The notes below the pieces were generated by a model. It worked only from the letters and a program-made list of their open reading frames with translations. It searched no databases and was not told the origin of the DNA. A stretch of DNA of 64,000 nt, from assembly GCA_963575745.1 (NCBI GenBank), contig CAUYUJ010012780.1, forward strand, positions 423,557-487,556, in the 5' to 3' direction. This document shows, one piece after another, positions 1 through 9,830 of the stretch; position 1 is the first letter of the stretch, and each line of letters begins with the position of its first letter. This DNA is from Prorocentrum cordatum. Taxonomy: Eukaryota > Sar > Dinophyceae > Prorocentrales > Prorocentraceae. The position numbers were made by a program, and so were the translations under genes.

Positions 1-99
1 GAAGAAGGCTGATTCTTGGAAGACGCTGGCCCTACATCTATTGACAAGGCCCGCGCTTTCTAAGAAGTAGGGGTGCGTCTGCGAAGCCTCCGCCCTCTT

Positions 100-270
100 C
101 GAGTAGGGGATTGACTACAGAATTGACCTGCCCCAACATTGCTTTGTTGTCGACGCCCTGAAAATGCGTAGAATGTGCGTAGACCTGCGGACGTTCTACG
201 TATTCTTCGTAAGAGCCGACGAGAAAATCAATTCTGGGGCAAATCCCTTCCGTAGTCGCTCCCCTACTCG
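100..270. repeat. Imperfect 171-bp foldback hairpin
   Basis: The left arm (100-185) and the reverse complement of the right arm (186-270) align over nearly their full length, at roughly three matches in four by eye. Both begin CGAGTAGGGG and share GACTAC, TGCCCCA, ATTG and CGTAGAA in the same order. The arms meet near position 185 with almost no loop. It could be a small foldback transposon relic or a precursor of small RNA. No coding sense is seen, and nothing is recognised from 271 to 456. Confidence 0.6.
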
Positions 271-456
271 ACCTCTTCGCGTGGCCGACCTCTGCAGGCG
301 AGGCCGCCGACTCTGGCCGGAGGCCCACGGCGAAGGCCTCCCGGCACGGGCTCGCGGGGCGGGGCGCCACGCCCGAGGCTCGCAGAGGCAGGCGCGCGGA
401 GGCCCACCCAGACGAGCTCGTGGCGAAGCCCGACCCAGAAGCACGGGGACGAGCAC

Positions 457-603
457 GAGCTCCTAGAGGCCTCCTTGATGGGGTCCGAGTAGATGGGGTC
501 GAAGGATCTCGCCGCATCGCCGATACATCGGCGATGTATCGCCGATGCATCGGCGATCCTCCGACCCCATCTACCCCGACCCCATATAGGAGGCCCTGAG
601 CTC
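457..603. repeat. Foldback element with nested palindrome
   Basis: The outer arms GAGCTC (457-462 and 598-603) lead into longer arms that pair: GAGGCCTCC and GATGGGGTC on the left match GACCCCATC and GGAGGCC on the right. The centre (about 510-555) alternates CATCGGCGAT and ATCGCCGATG several times, so many hairpin registers are possible. Size and structure resemble a miniature inverted-repeat element. No target duplication was recognised. Confidence 0.6.
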
Positions 604-1060
604 CAGATCGAGAACCTGCGCCGACCCCGGGCCACGGGGGCAGTGCGCAATGTCCAGCAGAGCGTCGCCACTGCTCGGAACGTCGAAGGTGCTGGCACGC
701 GGGCGCACGACATCCAGACACAACGTGTCCGGCTAGACCAGGTCGGTGAGAAACACCGCGTGCTCAGCCCAGCAGCTTCACGCCTCCACGAGCGGGCCCA
801 CTCCAAACTCGGCAATCCCAGGCGCCACATTCAGGAGCAGGCGGATGCCCACCAGAAGGCTGAGATGTTTCACAACACTCAGCGACAAAGTTGATGAACA
901 GCAAATGTTGAAGCCTCAGCAGACGGATTTGATGTGCGAGGAGGTGAAGCATGGTACATACAAAATGCACAAGTACCCGATCAGAGAGGAGAAGCGCATA
1001 GGAGCGGACTGTCAATACAAGAAGCAGGCGTAGTATTCCACAAAGTGGATCCAGGAGAAG
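604..1060. other. No recognised feature
   Basis: Mixed-composition sequence. Short open frames run through it on both strands, but none has a recognisable motif or a convincing start. Confidence 0.3.
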
Positions 1061-1402
1061 ACCGAGATCACACGCCAGGTGGACGAATCCACCCCCGATG
1101 GGAAACCTGAAAGAAAGCGAGACGGGCACTCCCACGGGCGAATGTTGTTCCGCAGAGGGAGCGCCGGATACTGGAACATCAGCATCCGCAGAGGCCAAAA
1201 TGCAGGCTCCTGAAGCTCAGCACCGAGATCAACACGCCAGGTGAAGACAAACGAATCCACCCCCGGAAAAAATGGATGGGAAACCTGAAAGAAAGCGAGA
1301 CGGGCACTCCCACGGGCGAATGTTGTTCCGCAGAGGGAGCGCCGGATACTGGAACATCAGCATCCGCAGAGGCCAAAATGCAGGCTCCTGAAGCTCAGCA
1401 CG
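1061..1402. repeat. Direct tandem duplication, about 161-180 bp unit
   Basis: The segment beginning ACCGAGATCA at 1061 recurs at 1222. Both carry the same CTGAAAGAAAGCGAGACGGG and TGTTGTTCCGCAGAGGGAGC strings, and both end in GCTCAGCAC. The second copy is about 18 bases longer because of extra bases around 1245-1275. The near identity of the remainder implies a recent duplication. Confidence 0.8.
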
Positions 1403-1731
1403 GGCCGGGCCTTTCGAGCATGGCGCCAGGCAGACGCAATCACCATGGACGGCGACGGTCTGGAAGACAAACGGGAGGGAAGGGAATGATATCTACAGGC
1501 CAGAGCCGTTTACAGCGCAGAATGGGCAGCGGAAAAAATGGACAATGGAGCAACGCAGCACAGAGTCCAGGGGAGCTGGGGGGGGATGCACTTAAATTAC
1601 CAGCGGAGGCTCCAGGCAAGAGACACGATGCCCAAGGAGTAGTTGGCCCGCCCATCTCGGTTTGCCGCTGACCCTACCAAGTCTGAGCGGCGGTACCGAA
1701 TATGAATGGCGCAAATGGTTTGGCATATTCT
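1403..1731. other. No recognised feature
   Basis: Non-repetitive stretch between the direct duplication and the first higher-order repeat unit. No gene can be supported here. Confidence 0.3.
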
Positions 1732-2761
1732 ACCTGGGCCCGCACGGAAACTGAAAAAGCGCCTCAGGAACTGGCCCGAGAGGGCTCATGACACCCTTCG
1801 CTCTTGGGAGCCTTGGTGTGAAGAGCTTGTCACGTCGCCGCTCTCCGTTGGGAGCCCTGGTGTTCAGGGACTGCTGCGTAGCCGCTCACTCTAGGGAGCC
1901 TCGGTGTGACAAGCTTTGTACGTCACCGCGCTCTGTGGAACCTCGGTGTTAAGAGCTTGTTACGTCACCGCTCGCTGATGGGAGCCATGCTGTTGAGCGT
2001 CTCTTGGAACTCGTCGGGGTCTTCCTGAGGCCCTTTTGGAGCCCCTCGGGAGCCCTTTTGGGACAATTATGGGCCGTCTTGGGGCCCTTTTGGACCGTCT
2101 AGGGGCGTCTTGGGAGCCTTTTGCCGTCTTGGGGCTCTCTTGGGGCCCTCTTGGGGCCCTCTTGGGGGCCTCTTTGGGCCTCTTACGGCTCTCTTGGGGC
2201 CGTCTTGGGGCCCTCTGGGGCTGTTTTGGGGCCCTCTTGGGCCGTCTGGGGGCCCTCTTGGACTGTTTTCCGCCTATTTGGGGGGGCTCCGGGACCGTCT
2301 TCGGACGACCTTTGGGACCTCGTGGGCCGTGTTTGGCCCGTCTGGGCCCGGAAAGGAGAGAACCCGAAAAACCTTCAAAAACCCTAAAGGCAATCAATGT
2401 TTTTTGGCTCCTGAGGCCCTCTCGAGAGCCCTCTGGAGGGTCTCTGGAGCAGTCTCGAGGCACTTTTGGACCGTCTGGAGGCCATCCCGAGCTCTCTTGG
2501 GGCCTTCTTTGGGTCGTTTTGGTGCCCTCTTGGGTTGGGGCCCTTGAACCGCGTCGCTCAGAAAATACAAAGAAACGGGGCGTGGAATGCGCCCGCGAGC
2601 TGCTTCACCCGAGCAAATACTAGGGAAACGGCCCTCCGGCAGCCATTAACATCCAAACACGCGGCCCTCGCCCCTCCCCTGGACCCCTCCCCAAAGGGCT
2701 TCGCCCCACCAGAACGTCATCACTCGTACCTCGCTCTTTCCGTTACTTTATCCTGCCATTA
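1732..2761 (+). repeat. Higher-order repeat, unit 1 (about 1.03 kb)
   Basis: The unit starts with a leader resembling ACCTGGGCCGGCACGGAAAC and GCTCATGACACCCTTCGCTC. Next come about four 50-bp subrepeats of the type CTCTTGGGAGCCTTGGTGT with a TTACGTCACCGCTC end. Then there is an array of CTTGGGGCCGTCTTGGGGCC words (about 2020-2350), an AT-richer signature (about 2372-2405) with AAAACCCTAAAGG and CAATG followed by a T run, and a tail with CCTCCCCAAAGGGCTTCGCC and TCGTACCTCGCTCTTTCCGT. The same order recurs at 6321, 7436 and 8676. Open frames through it are low-complexity artefacts. Confidence 0.75.
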
Positions 2762-2845
2762 GGCCTGGGGCCGGCACGGAAAAGAGTGCTTCAGCAACCT
2801 GCCAGAGATGGCTCATGGCACCCTTCGCTGTTTGGAGCCTTGGTG
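2762..2845 (+). repeat. Higher-order repeat, unit 2 leader, cut by assembly gap
   Basis: A second leader copy with GGCACGGAAAAG, GCTTCAG and GCTCATGGCACCCTTCGCT follows directly after unit 1 and runs into the run of Ns. Confidence 0.7.
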
Positions 2846-2945
2846 NNNNNNNNNNNNNNNNNNNNNNNNNNNNNNNNNNNNNNNNNNNNNNNNNNNNNNN
2901 NNNNNNNNNNNNNNNNNNNNNNNNNNNNNNNNNNNNNNNNNNNNN
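2846..2945. other. Assembly gap (100 Ns)
   Basis: Exactly 100 unknown bases, the usual placeholder for a gap of unknown size. It lies between a higher-order repeat and a satellite, so the true missing length could be much larger. Confidence 0.99.
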
Positions 2946-3625
2946 TCCTGGGAGAGCTCCCTTCTTGGGACCCCCGACCCCACAAGTTCTAGCCCCAAAC
3001 CTACCAACGCCCCCTCCCTGAACCCCCTTCTGGCCTGGCATCCCCATCCCGGGAGAGCTCTGTTCTTGGGACCCCCCACCCCACAAATTCTCCCTCGATA
3101 CCTACCAACGCCCCCCTCCTGGACCCCTTCCTGGCCTGGGATTCCCATCCCGGGAGAGCTCTGTTCTTGGGACCCCCTAACCCCACAAGTTCTCGCCCGA
3201 AGCCTACCAGCACCCCTCTCCTGGACCCCCTCCTGGCCTGGGATCCCCATCCCGTGAGAGCTTTGTTGTTCTTGGGACCCCCTACCCCACAAGTTCTCGC
3301 GTGAAACCTACCAACGCCCCCTCCCCCTGGACCCCCTCCTGGCCTGGCATCCCCATCCCGGGAGAGCTCTGTTCTTGGGACCCCCATACCCCACAAGTTC
3401 TCGCCCCAAACCTACCAACGCTGCCCCCCTGGACCCCCTCCTGGCCTGGCATCCCATCCAGGGAGAGCTCCGTTCTTGGGACCCCCTACCCCACAAGTTC
3501 TCGCCCGAAACCTACCAACGCCCCCCTCCTGGACCCCCTCCTGGCCTGGCATCCCCATCCAGGGAGAGCTCCGTTCTTGGGACCCCCTACCCCACAAGTT
3601 CTCGCCCGAAACCTACCAACACCAC
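2946..3625. repeat. Satellite, 101-bp period, about 7 copies
   Basis: The marker GGGAGAGCTC, once as GTGAGAGCTT, falls at 2950, 3051, 3152, 3254, 3360, 3461 and 3562. Spacing is therefore 101-106 bases. Each unit also carries CTTGGGACCCCC, CCCCACAAGTTCTCGCC, CCTACCAACGCCCC and CTGGCCTGGCATCCCCATCC. The period is not a multiple of three, so open frames across it are not evidence of a protein. The array probably continues into the gap. Confidence 0.9.
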
Positions 3626-4099
3626 CACATCTAACTTCATCATATGCCAGATCGTCGATCTGGCGGCTCCGTGGCCGACGTCGCCGCCGTCGCCGCCTCC
3701 GTCACCGCCCGTCGTCTGGGACTGACTCTCGGTGTGGCGGCTCTGTGGACGCCGACGCCGCCTCGTCGCCGCCCCGTCGCCACCGAAATAATACAACGCA
3801 GATTGCACCGCATGGGTTGCACCGCGTGCATTCTCTTCTCTACAAGAACATTAAGACCCACCGCCTTCCCAGGGCCAGACTCCTCCCCCCCTTTGCGGAT
3901 GTGCAAAGTACATGCGACTCTGCCCCCTCGCTCTTTGTAAATATGAACTCAAATGATCCCAGGCAAGCTGGTATCCCCTCTTCCGTTGCAACGAACACTA
4001 TGCGCGCACACTCGTTTGTCCGCCAACCCCTTGCAGTTCATCGGCGTGTGAGATTCTTCCCCCTCCCCAAACCCTTCCCCTGGGCCCAGTCTAGTCGAT
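3626..4099. other. No recognised feature
   Basis: Contains a short run rich in CGCC words (about 3650-3780) and otherwise mixed sequence. No motif or gene is recognised. Confidence 0.3.
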
Positions 4100-4665
4100 T
4101 TGGAGGAGGGGAGCCCCTCGGGGACCGCCCGAACGCGTCTGGGGGGACAAAGGGCTCCAAAACATGCCACGGGGGCCCCACGAGGCCTTCCGAACGGTCC
4201 AAGAAGGCCACGAGCCGCCAGAAGACCGATCCAACGTGCTCACGCTGGCCTCCACACGGAAGACGCTCCAAGGAGCCCCCAAGAGGCGCCCCAAGACGCC
4301 CTCCAACAGCAACATCGTCCCAGCCCCATGAGGAACCATTCATTCCTAACCCATTCCCCAACACGGCCAAAGAGGCCCCCCAAAAGGCTCCCAGACGACC
4401 CAAGAGGGCCCCAAGACCGCTCAAGAAACCCCCATAACGACAGCCCCGAAAGGGAGCCCACAGGGGGACTCCGAACGGACATGTCGAGCCTTCGGCCCCA
4501 AAGCGCTTCCCAGTTGCCCCGAGAAGCCCCCAACAGGCCCCCAAACAACCAAAAGGCTCCCGGGAGGTCCCCAAGAGGAGCACAAACTGCCTCCCAAACA
4601 CCTCCTAGACGCCTCCTACGAGACGCCATTTGCCATCCGCGTGGCCTCCGACCCGCAGCCCAAGC
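4100..4665 (-). repeat. Low-complexity CCAAGAGGCC array
   Basis: Irregular repetition of words such as CCAAGAGGCCCC, CCAAGACG and CCCGAGA, the complement of the CTTGGGGCC arrays in the higher-order repeats. Word spacing is irregular, so this is a degenerate array rather than a clean tandem repeat. Confidence 0.6.
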
Positions 4666-5690
4666 ACGGTAGCGGGTTTCGACGTCCAGAACCGCCCCGA
4701 TCCCCCAACCACGTCTGACATCCCCCCTTAGTCCTCTCCCCAGACAACCCCTGGCCTTGGGGCGATCTGGGAGGCCACTTGAAAAGTCGAACCAAATACA
4801 CATAGCTACAACTGGGCATGCAATCTCTTCTGGGGTGAGCGGCAGAGGCGGCAGCCTTTAGATTATAGCAAGGGCGAGGGGCGAGATACCAGCTAAGGCT
4901 TGAGCAATATAAAATGCTAGCAGAAAGTGACACGAACGACAAACCGAAACAAACGCCCATAACCATGGCTGGGGCTACGGCAGGGGCTGGGGCCCAGGCT
5001 GAAGATCAGGCCAGGAGTGCCTCCTCAGCCTCGCCCCCCCCCCCCGTGCGATACGCACACATTGCATGACAATCCACTTCGAGATGCGCGGACGGTCGAG
5101 ACTGTGTCCGCGGCTACTGCACGCTACCGGCCCTACTTTGGATCGGCTGGGCATGGCGCGCCAGCCGGCGAACAGTGCTACCCCTCTCCTTAAGTAATGC
5201 GCGTGTGCCTCCTCCTCCTCCTCCTCTTTACTTCGTTCGATGCCGGGCACGCTATGGCGCATCCTCCCAAAACACATCTACCATTATGTACAGATCGTCG
5301 AGCTGACAGCTATGCAAAATACAGGGCATTCGGAGACAACCACTCTAGCGTCAACGTTTATGCATCCTCGGCCTCACCTTCATCCTCCGAGAGAAAATCG
5401 AAATCACCGCTTCAGTGATACACTCCACCACTACCGTCCTGGATCCAGGCGCCCTTCTCTATGTAGGCGTACCACTTGTCAAATCGAATCTGGCAGAGGT
5501 GCAGCAGGCATGGTACAAGAGAGAAACCACACACAACCCCTCGAATCTGGCCTATGACGAAGCCACGAAGCCACTGCCCCTTCCAAGCTCAACCCAAGCG
5601 CGCGTAGATACCACATGCGAGTCACCCGTTTCCCGAAGATCCGCCGCCGTGCCCTTAGCACGAAGTGAAGTTCCCCCCAATGCTCATGCA
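4666..5690. other. No recognised feature
   Basis: Mixed sequence of about 1 kb with a short (TCC)n run near 5208-5227 and a C run near 5034. Short open frames exist on both strands, but none has identifiable domains. Confidence 0.3.
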
Positions 5691-6320
5691 GGTCTACGAG
5701 TTTGGCGCTTGAGGGCCCAGACCACGATTTCCCCAAACTTTCGGGGCGCTCTTGGGCGCTCTGGGGATCTGTAGCGTCGGCCTCCAGGACGGTGAACCCA
5801 CCCAGAACGGACCGACGCACCCGCAAGAGCCTCTCGACACGCCTCCCAAGACGGCCCTGGAGAGCGCCGAGATGGCCCCTGAGGGCCTGCCCACGATGGC
5901 CCCAGTACGCCTCAAGAGCGCACAAACAACACTGGTTGTTATGCAATAGCACTTGATGAATGTCAATGTTCTTGCTGTTTTGAGCTGCCGACGCTCCAAC
6001 ACGTCCGAAGAGGCCCCGAAGATCGCCCCAAGACGACCCAAGGCCCAATAGCCCTCAAAGAGAGCCCCAAGACGGCCCGAAAGGACTCCAAAACGGCCCA
6101 GGGGGACCCCCGAGAGATTCCCAAAAGGGGAACACGAACTTACATTCGAATTCTCCGCCCCAAGATGACCCCCGAGACCGTCAGCAAGCTCCAAAAAGAC
6201 CCACGGGAGGCTCCCGAGATGCCTCCTCGAGACACCATAGACGCCCCCAGGATTGATCCAGAGGCATGCAAGAGCCCTCCAAAATGCATCAACGACCAAA
6301 ACACAAACGAAAACCATTAG
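5691..6320 (-). repeat. CCAAGAGGCC-type array
   Basis: Another degenerate array, here in the CCAAGACGGCCC orientation. It has an AT-richer island (about 5935-5990) with CAATGTTCTTGCTGTTTTGAG, similar in place and composition to the island inside other arrays. It ends with ACCATTAG immediately before the next higher-order repeat leader. Confidence 0.6.
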
Positions 6321-7435
6321 ACCTGGGCCGGCACGGAAACGGAAAAAGCGCTTCAACAACTTGACCGAAAGTACTCACACCACCGTTCGTACTGGGAGCC
6401 TTGGCGTTGAGAGCGTGTTACGTCACCCCGCGCTCTTGGGAGCCTTGGTGTTCAGAGATTGTTGCGTTGCCGCCCGTTCCTGAGCCTTGGCTGGGCCTTG
6501 GTGCCAAGAACTTGTTACGTCATCGCTCCCTGCTGGGAGCCTTGTTCTTATCAGCTTGTTTACGTCACCGTTCGCTCTTGGGAGCCTTGGTGTGAAGAGC
6601 ATTTTGCGTTACCGATCGCTCTTTATTTGGCTTATCGGAGCCTTCTTGGGAGTCCTATTGCGGCCCTTTTTGAGCCCCTGTGGGGGCCTCTTGGGGCTTC
6701 TTGGGGGGCTCTTGGGGGGCTCCTGGGAGCGTCCTGGGGCGAAAGGCTAGACGTTCGGGTTCGTGGTCCCCCTTCTGGGGCCGTCTTGGGGCCCTCTTGG
6801 GCCGTCTTGGGCGCCTCTTGGGTCGTCTGGGGGCCCTCTTGGGCCGTTTTGGGGGCCTCTCGGGAGCCTCTGGGGCCGTCTTGGGGCGGTCTTGGGGGCC
6901 TCTTGGACCGTCTTCAACGCCGTGGAAGCAGAAAAGCCGTACACGCTAAAAAAATGTACGCTTCCGATCGGAAATCGATGAGTTTCGCCTCCTGATGGCC
7001 TCGTCGGACGCCTCTTGGGGGCCTCTTGCGGCTTCTTGGGGCGCTCTTGGGGGCCTCCTGGGAGCGTCTTGGGGCGAAAGGCTAGACTTTCGGGTTCGTG
7101 GTCCCCCTCTTGGGGCCGTCTTGGGCCCATCTTGGGCGCCTCTTGGGCCGGCTGGGGGCCCTCTTGGGCCGTTTTGGGGGCCTCTTGGGAGCCTCTTGGG
7201 CAGTTTTGGGGCGGTCTTGGGGGCCGCTTGGGCCGTCGTCAACGCCGTGAAAAGCGAAAAGCTGTAGATGATGTTGGCATCTGGGGGCCCTCTTGGGACG
7301 CCCCTTGGGCGCCTCTTGGGGGCCTCTTGGGGGCCGTCTTGGGCCATCTTGAAGCGCTCTTCGGCCGTCTTGAGGAATAATCCGAAAAACATACAAAAAC
7401 CCTAGGGACAAAAAACACCTAAATAACACCATTAG
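6321..7435 (+). repeat. Higher-order repeat, unit 3 (about 1.1 kb)
   Basis: Begins ACCTGGGCCGGCACGGAAAC and continues with CTTGGGAGCCTTGGTG and ACGTCACCG subrepeats. Two successive CTTGGGGCC arrays follow; each contains GGGGCGAAAGGCTAGAC and TTCGGGTTCGTGGTCCCCCT (about 6738 and 7072), so the unit is internally duplicated. It closes with AAAAACCCTAGGGAC and CACCATTAG at the start of the next unit. Confidence 0.75.
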
Positions 7436-7718
7436 ACCTGGGCCGGCACGGAAACGGAAAGAGCGCTTCAACAACTTGACCGAAATTACTCACACCAACG
7501 ATCGTACTGGGAGCCTTGGCGTGGAGAGCTTGTTACGTCACCCCTCGCTCCTCCTCCTCCTCCTCCTCCTCCTCCTCCTCCTCCTCCTCCTCCTCCTCCT
7601 CCTCCTCCTTTCCCTCTTCCTCCCCCTCCTCCTTCTACCTCCGTCCTCCTCCCTTGGCCCCTCCTCGTTCCTCCTCCTCCTCCTCCTCCTCCTCCTCCTC
7701 CTCCTCCTCCTCCTCCTC

Positions 7719-7752
<34 letters not shown>

Positions 7753-8675
7753 TCCTCCTTCTACCTCCCTCCTCCTCCCTTGGCCTCGTCCTCGTTCCTC
7801 CTCTTCCTCCTCCTCCTCCTCCTCCTCCTCCCCTCCGCCTCCTCCTCCTCCTCCTCCTCCTCCTCCTCCTCCTCCTCCTCCTCCTCCTCCCCCTCCTCCT
7901 CTGTCTCCCTCCTCCTTTCCCTCCTCCTCCTCCTCCTCCTCTTCCTCCCCCTCCTCCTTCTCCTCCCTCCTCCTCCTCCTCCTCCTCCCTCCTCCTCCTC
8001 CTCCTCCCTCCTCCTCCTCCTCCTTCTCCTCCTCCTCCTCCTCCTCCCCCCCCTCCCCCTCCCCTCCCCCTCCCCCCTCCCCTCCTCCTCCTCCTCCTCC
8101 TCCTCCTCCTCCTCCTCCTCCTCCTCCTCCTCGGCCTCCGCCTCGGCCTCCGCCTCTTGGCCGTAGTGGGGCCGACTGGGGGCCATCAGGGGCCGTTTTG
8201 GGCCCCTCTGGGGCGCTTCGGGGGCCGTCTTGGGATGATCTTCGGGGCCCCTGAGGCCGTCGTGGGCCCGTCTGGGGGCCCTCTGGGACCGTTTTGGGCC
8301 CCTGGGACGGAAATGGGGAGAACCCGAAAAACCTGCGAAAATCGTGAGGGAATAAAGGTTTTTCGCCTCCTGAGGCCCTCTCAGGGGCCCTCTGGAGGGC
8401 CTATGGGGCCGTCTCGAGACTCTCTTGGACCGTCCAGCGGCCATCTGAAGCTCTCCTGGGGCCGTCTCGGGGCCCTCTTGGGCCGTCTTGGGGCCCTTGG
8501 GCCGCTTCACCTGAACAAAAATAGAAAAAACGGCCAGGAGCCGCTTCACTGGAAAAAATACGAGGGAAACGAGCCATTAGACCTATCCGCCCCCGCCTCG
8601 CCCCCCCGTGCACCCCCCCTAAGAAGGGCTTCGCCCCAACTCAACGTCACTCGCTCGTACCTCGCTCTTTCCGTC
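7436..8675 (+). repeat. Higher-order repeat, unit 4 with CCT expansion
   Basis: Same leader and first subrepeats as unit 3, including GAACTTGACCGAAA-like sequence and TTACGTCACCCCTCGCTC. The next segment is replaced by a long CCT tract. The CTTGGGGCC array resumes at about 8160, followed by the AT-richer signature (about 8326-8360) and the GGGCTTCGCCCCAACTCAACG tail. Confidence 0.75.
7546..8131. repeat. Long imperfect (CCT)n tract
   Basis: Almost 590 bases of pyrimidine on the plus strand, mainly TCC/CCT triplets interrupted by CCCTCC, TTCC and TCGTTCC words. It gives long artefactual open frames on both strands: poly-Leu, poly-Ser and poly-Pro on plus, poly-Glu, poly-Arg and poly-Gly on minus. 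Mirror symmetry in such tracts can support triplex (H-DNA) structure. Confidence 0.95.
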
Positions 8676-9710
8676 ACCTGGGCCGGCAACGAAACGGAAA
8701 GAACGCTTCAGGAACTGGCCCTAGATGGCTCATGGCACTCTTCGCTCCTGAGAGCCTGCGCGGCCCGGGACAAAGTGTGGGAAGCCAGAAGAGTTTCCCC
8801 GTATGTCCCTCGAACTGGTATGCACCACAATGGTTTGTTGATATTTTTCTGAGTGCGACGTCCTGGGAGGCTCGTTTCGGCGGTGCGGCCGGAGCCCAGC
8901 CGATGTGTATGCATGCAGTGTTACATAGGGGTTTTCCAATCAAGTCCAAACTACAATGAGCTTCGGTGGTGTGGATAGCTTGTTTTTGTATCGCTCCTTG
9001 TTCGGAGCCCTGATGTTCGAAGACATGTACGTTGCCGCTCGCTCTTGGGAGCCTTGGTGACCAAAGCTTTTTTCGTCACCGCGCTCTGGGGAGGCGCGGT
9101 GTGTTCAGAGCTTGTTATGTCACCGCTCGCTGTTGGGAGCCATGGTGTTACTTGGCGTCTCCAGGGCTTCGTGGGAGTCTTTTCGGGGCCCTTTGGGTGC
9201 TCTTTTGGGCTGTCTTGGAAACTTTTAGGGCCGTCTTGGGGCTCGCCCTCCCGGGGCTCTCTTGGGACCGTCGTGGGTCCCTCTTGGGCTGTCTTGGGGC
9301 CCTCTGGGGCCGTCTTGGGTCCCTCTTGGACCGTTCTCGGGCCACTTGGGGGGCCTCGTGGGCCGCCTGGGAACGACCTTTGGAGCCTCCTCGACCGTTC
9401 TGGGCCGTTCTGGGCCCGACAGGCGACAAATCAATGCTGTTGTTCCTCTGTGGGCCCTCTTGGGAAGCCTCTCGGAAGCCTCGTCGGGCGTCCTGGGGCC
9501 CTCTTGGGCCGTCTTGAAGGCCTTCGGCCGTCTTGGAGCTTTCCTTGGGGCTTTCAGCCGCTTCACTTGGAACAATACAAGAGAAGCTGGCCATTAGACT
9601 TTTCGCCCCAGTCTCGCCCCTCCCCTGGAACCCCTCCCTAGAAAACTTTGCCTCACCAGAACGTACATCGCTCGTACCTCGTTCTTTCGCTCTTTCCGTT
9701 ACCTGGGCCA
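8676..9710 (+). repeat. Higher-order repeat, unit 5 (about 1.03 kb)
   Basis: Leader ACCTGGGCCGGCAACGAAAC with GCTCATGGCACTCTTCGCTC. An unrelated piece at about 8770-8960 is followed by subrepeats (GGGAGCCTTGGTG, TATGTCACCGCTCG), the CTTGGGGCC array (about 9160-9540) and the tail with CTCGTACCTCGTTCTTTC. The next leader begins at 9711. Confidence 0.7.
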
Positions 9711-9830
9711 GCACGGGAACGGAAAGAGCGCTTCAGAACCTTGGGGCGGAGGGTCTCGGGAGGCTCTCGGGCCATCTACGGAACCTTTTGAGTTGAACTG
9801 GAGTCGGGTTGGGAGCCTCGTGGGCCAGCT
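9711..9830 (+). repeat. Truncated higher-order repeat, unit 6
   Basis: A leader copy (ACCTGGGCCAGCACGGGAAC, then GGAAAGAGCGCTTCAG) followed by about 80 bases of array-like sequence before the repeat structure stops. Confidence 0.6.

Noticed and set aside
2020-2620. Leucine/glycine-rich overlapping frames in the CTTGGGGCC array
   Set aside because: Low-complexity array is open in most frames on both strands; no conserved protein signal.
3301-4437. 378-codon open frame
   Set aside because: It crosses a 101-bp satellite whose period is not a multiple of three, then a low-complexity array; it lacks any domain.
7476-8852. 458-codon open frame of Leu and Pro runs
   Set aside because: It is a translation of the CCT microsatellite and array; the opposite strand is equally open with Glu/Arg/Gly.
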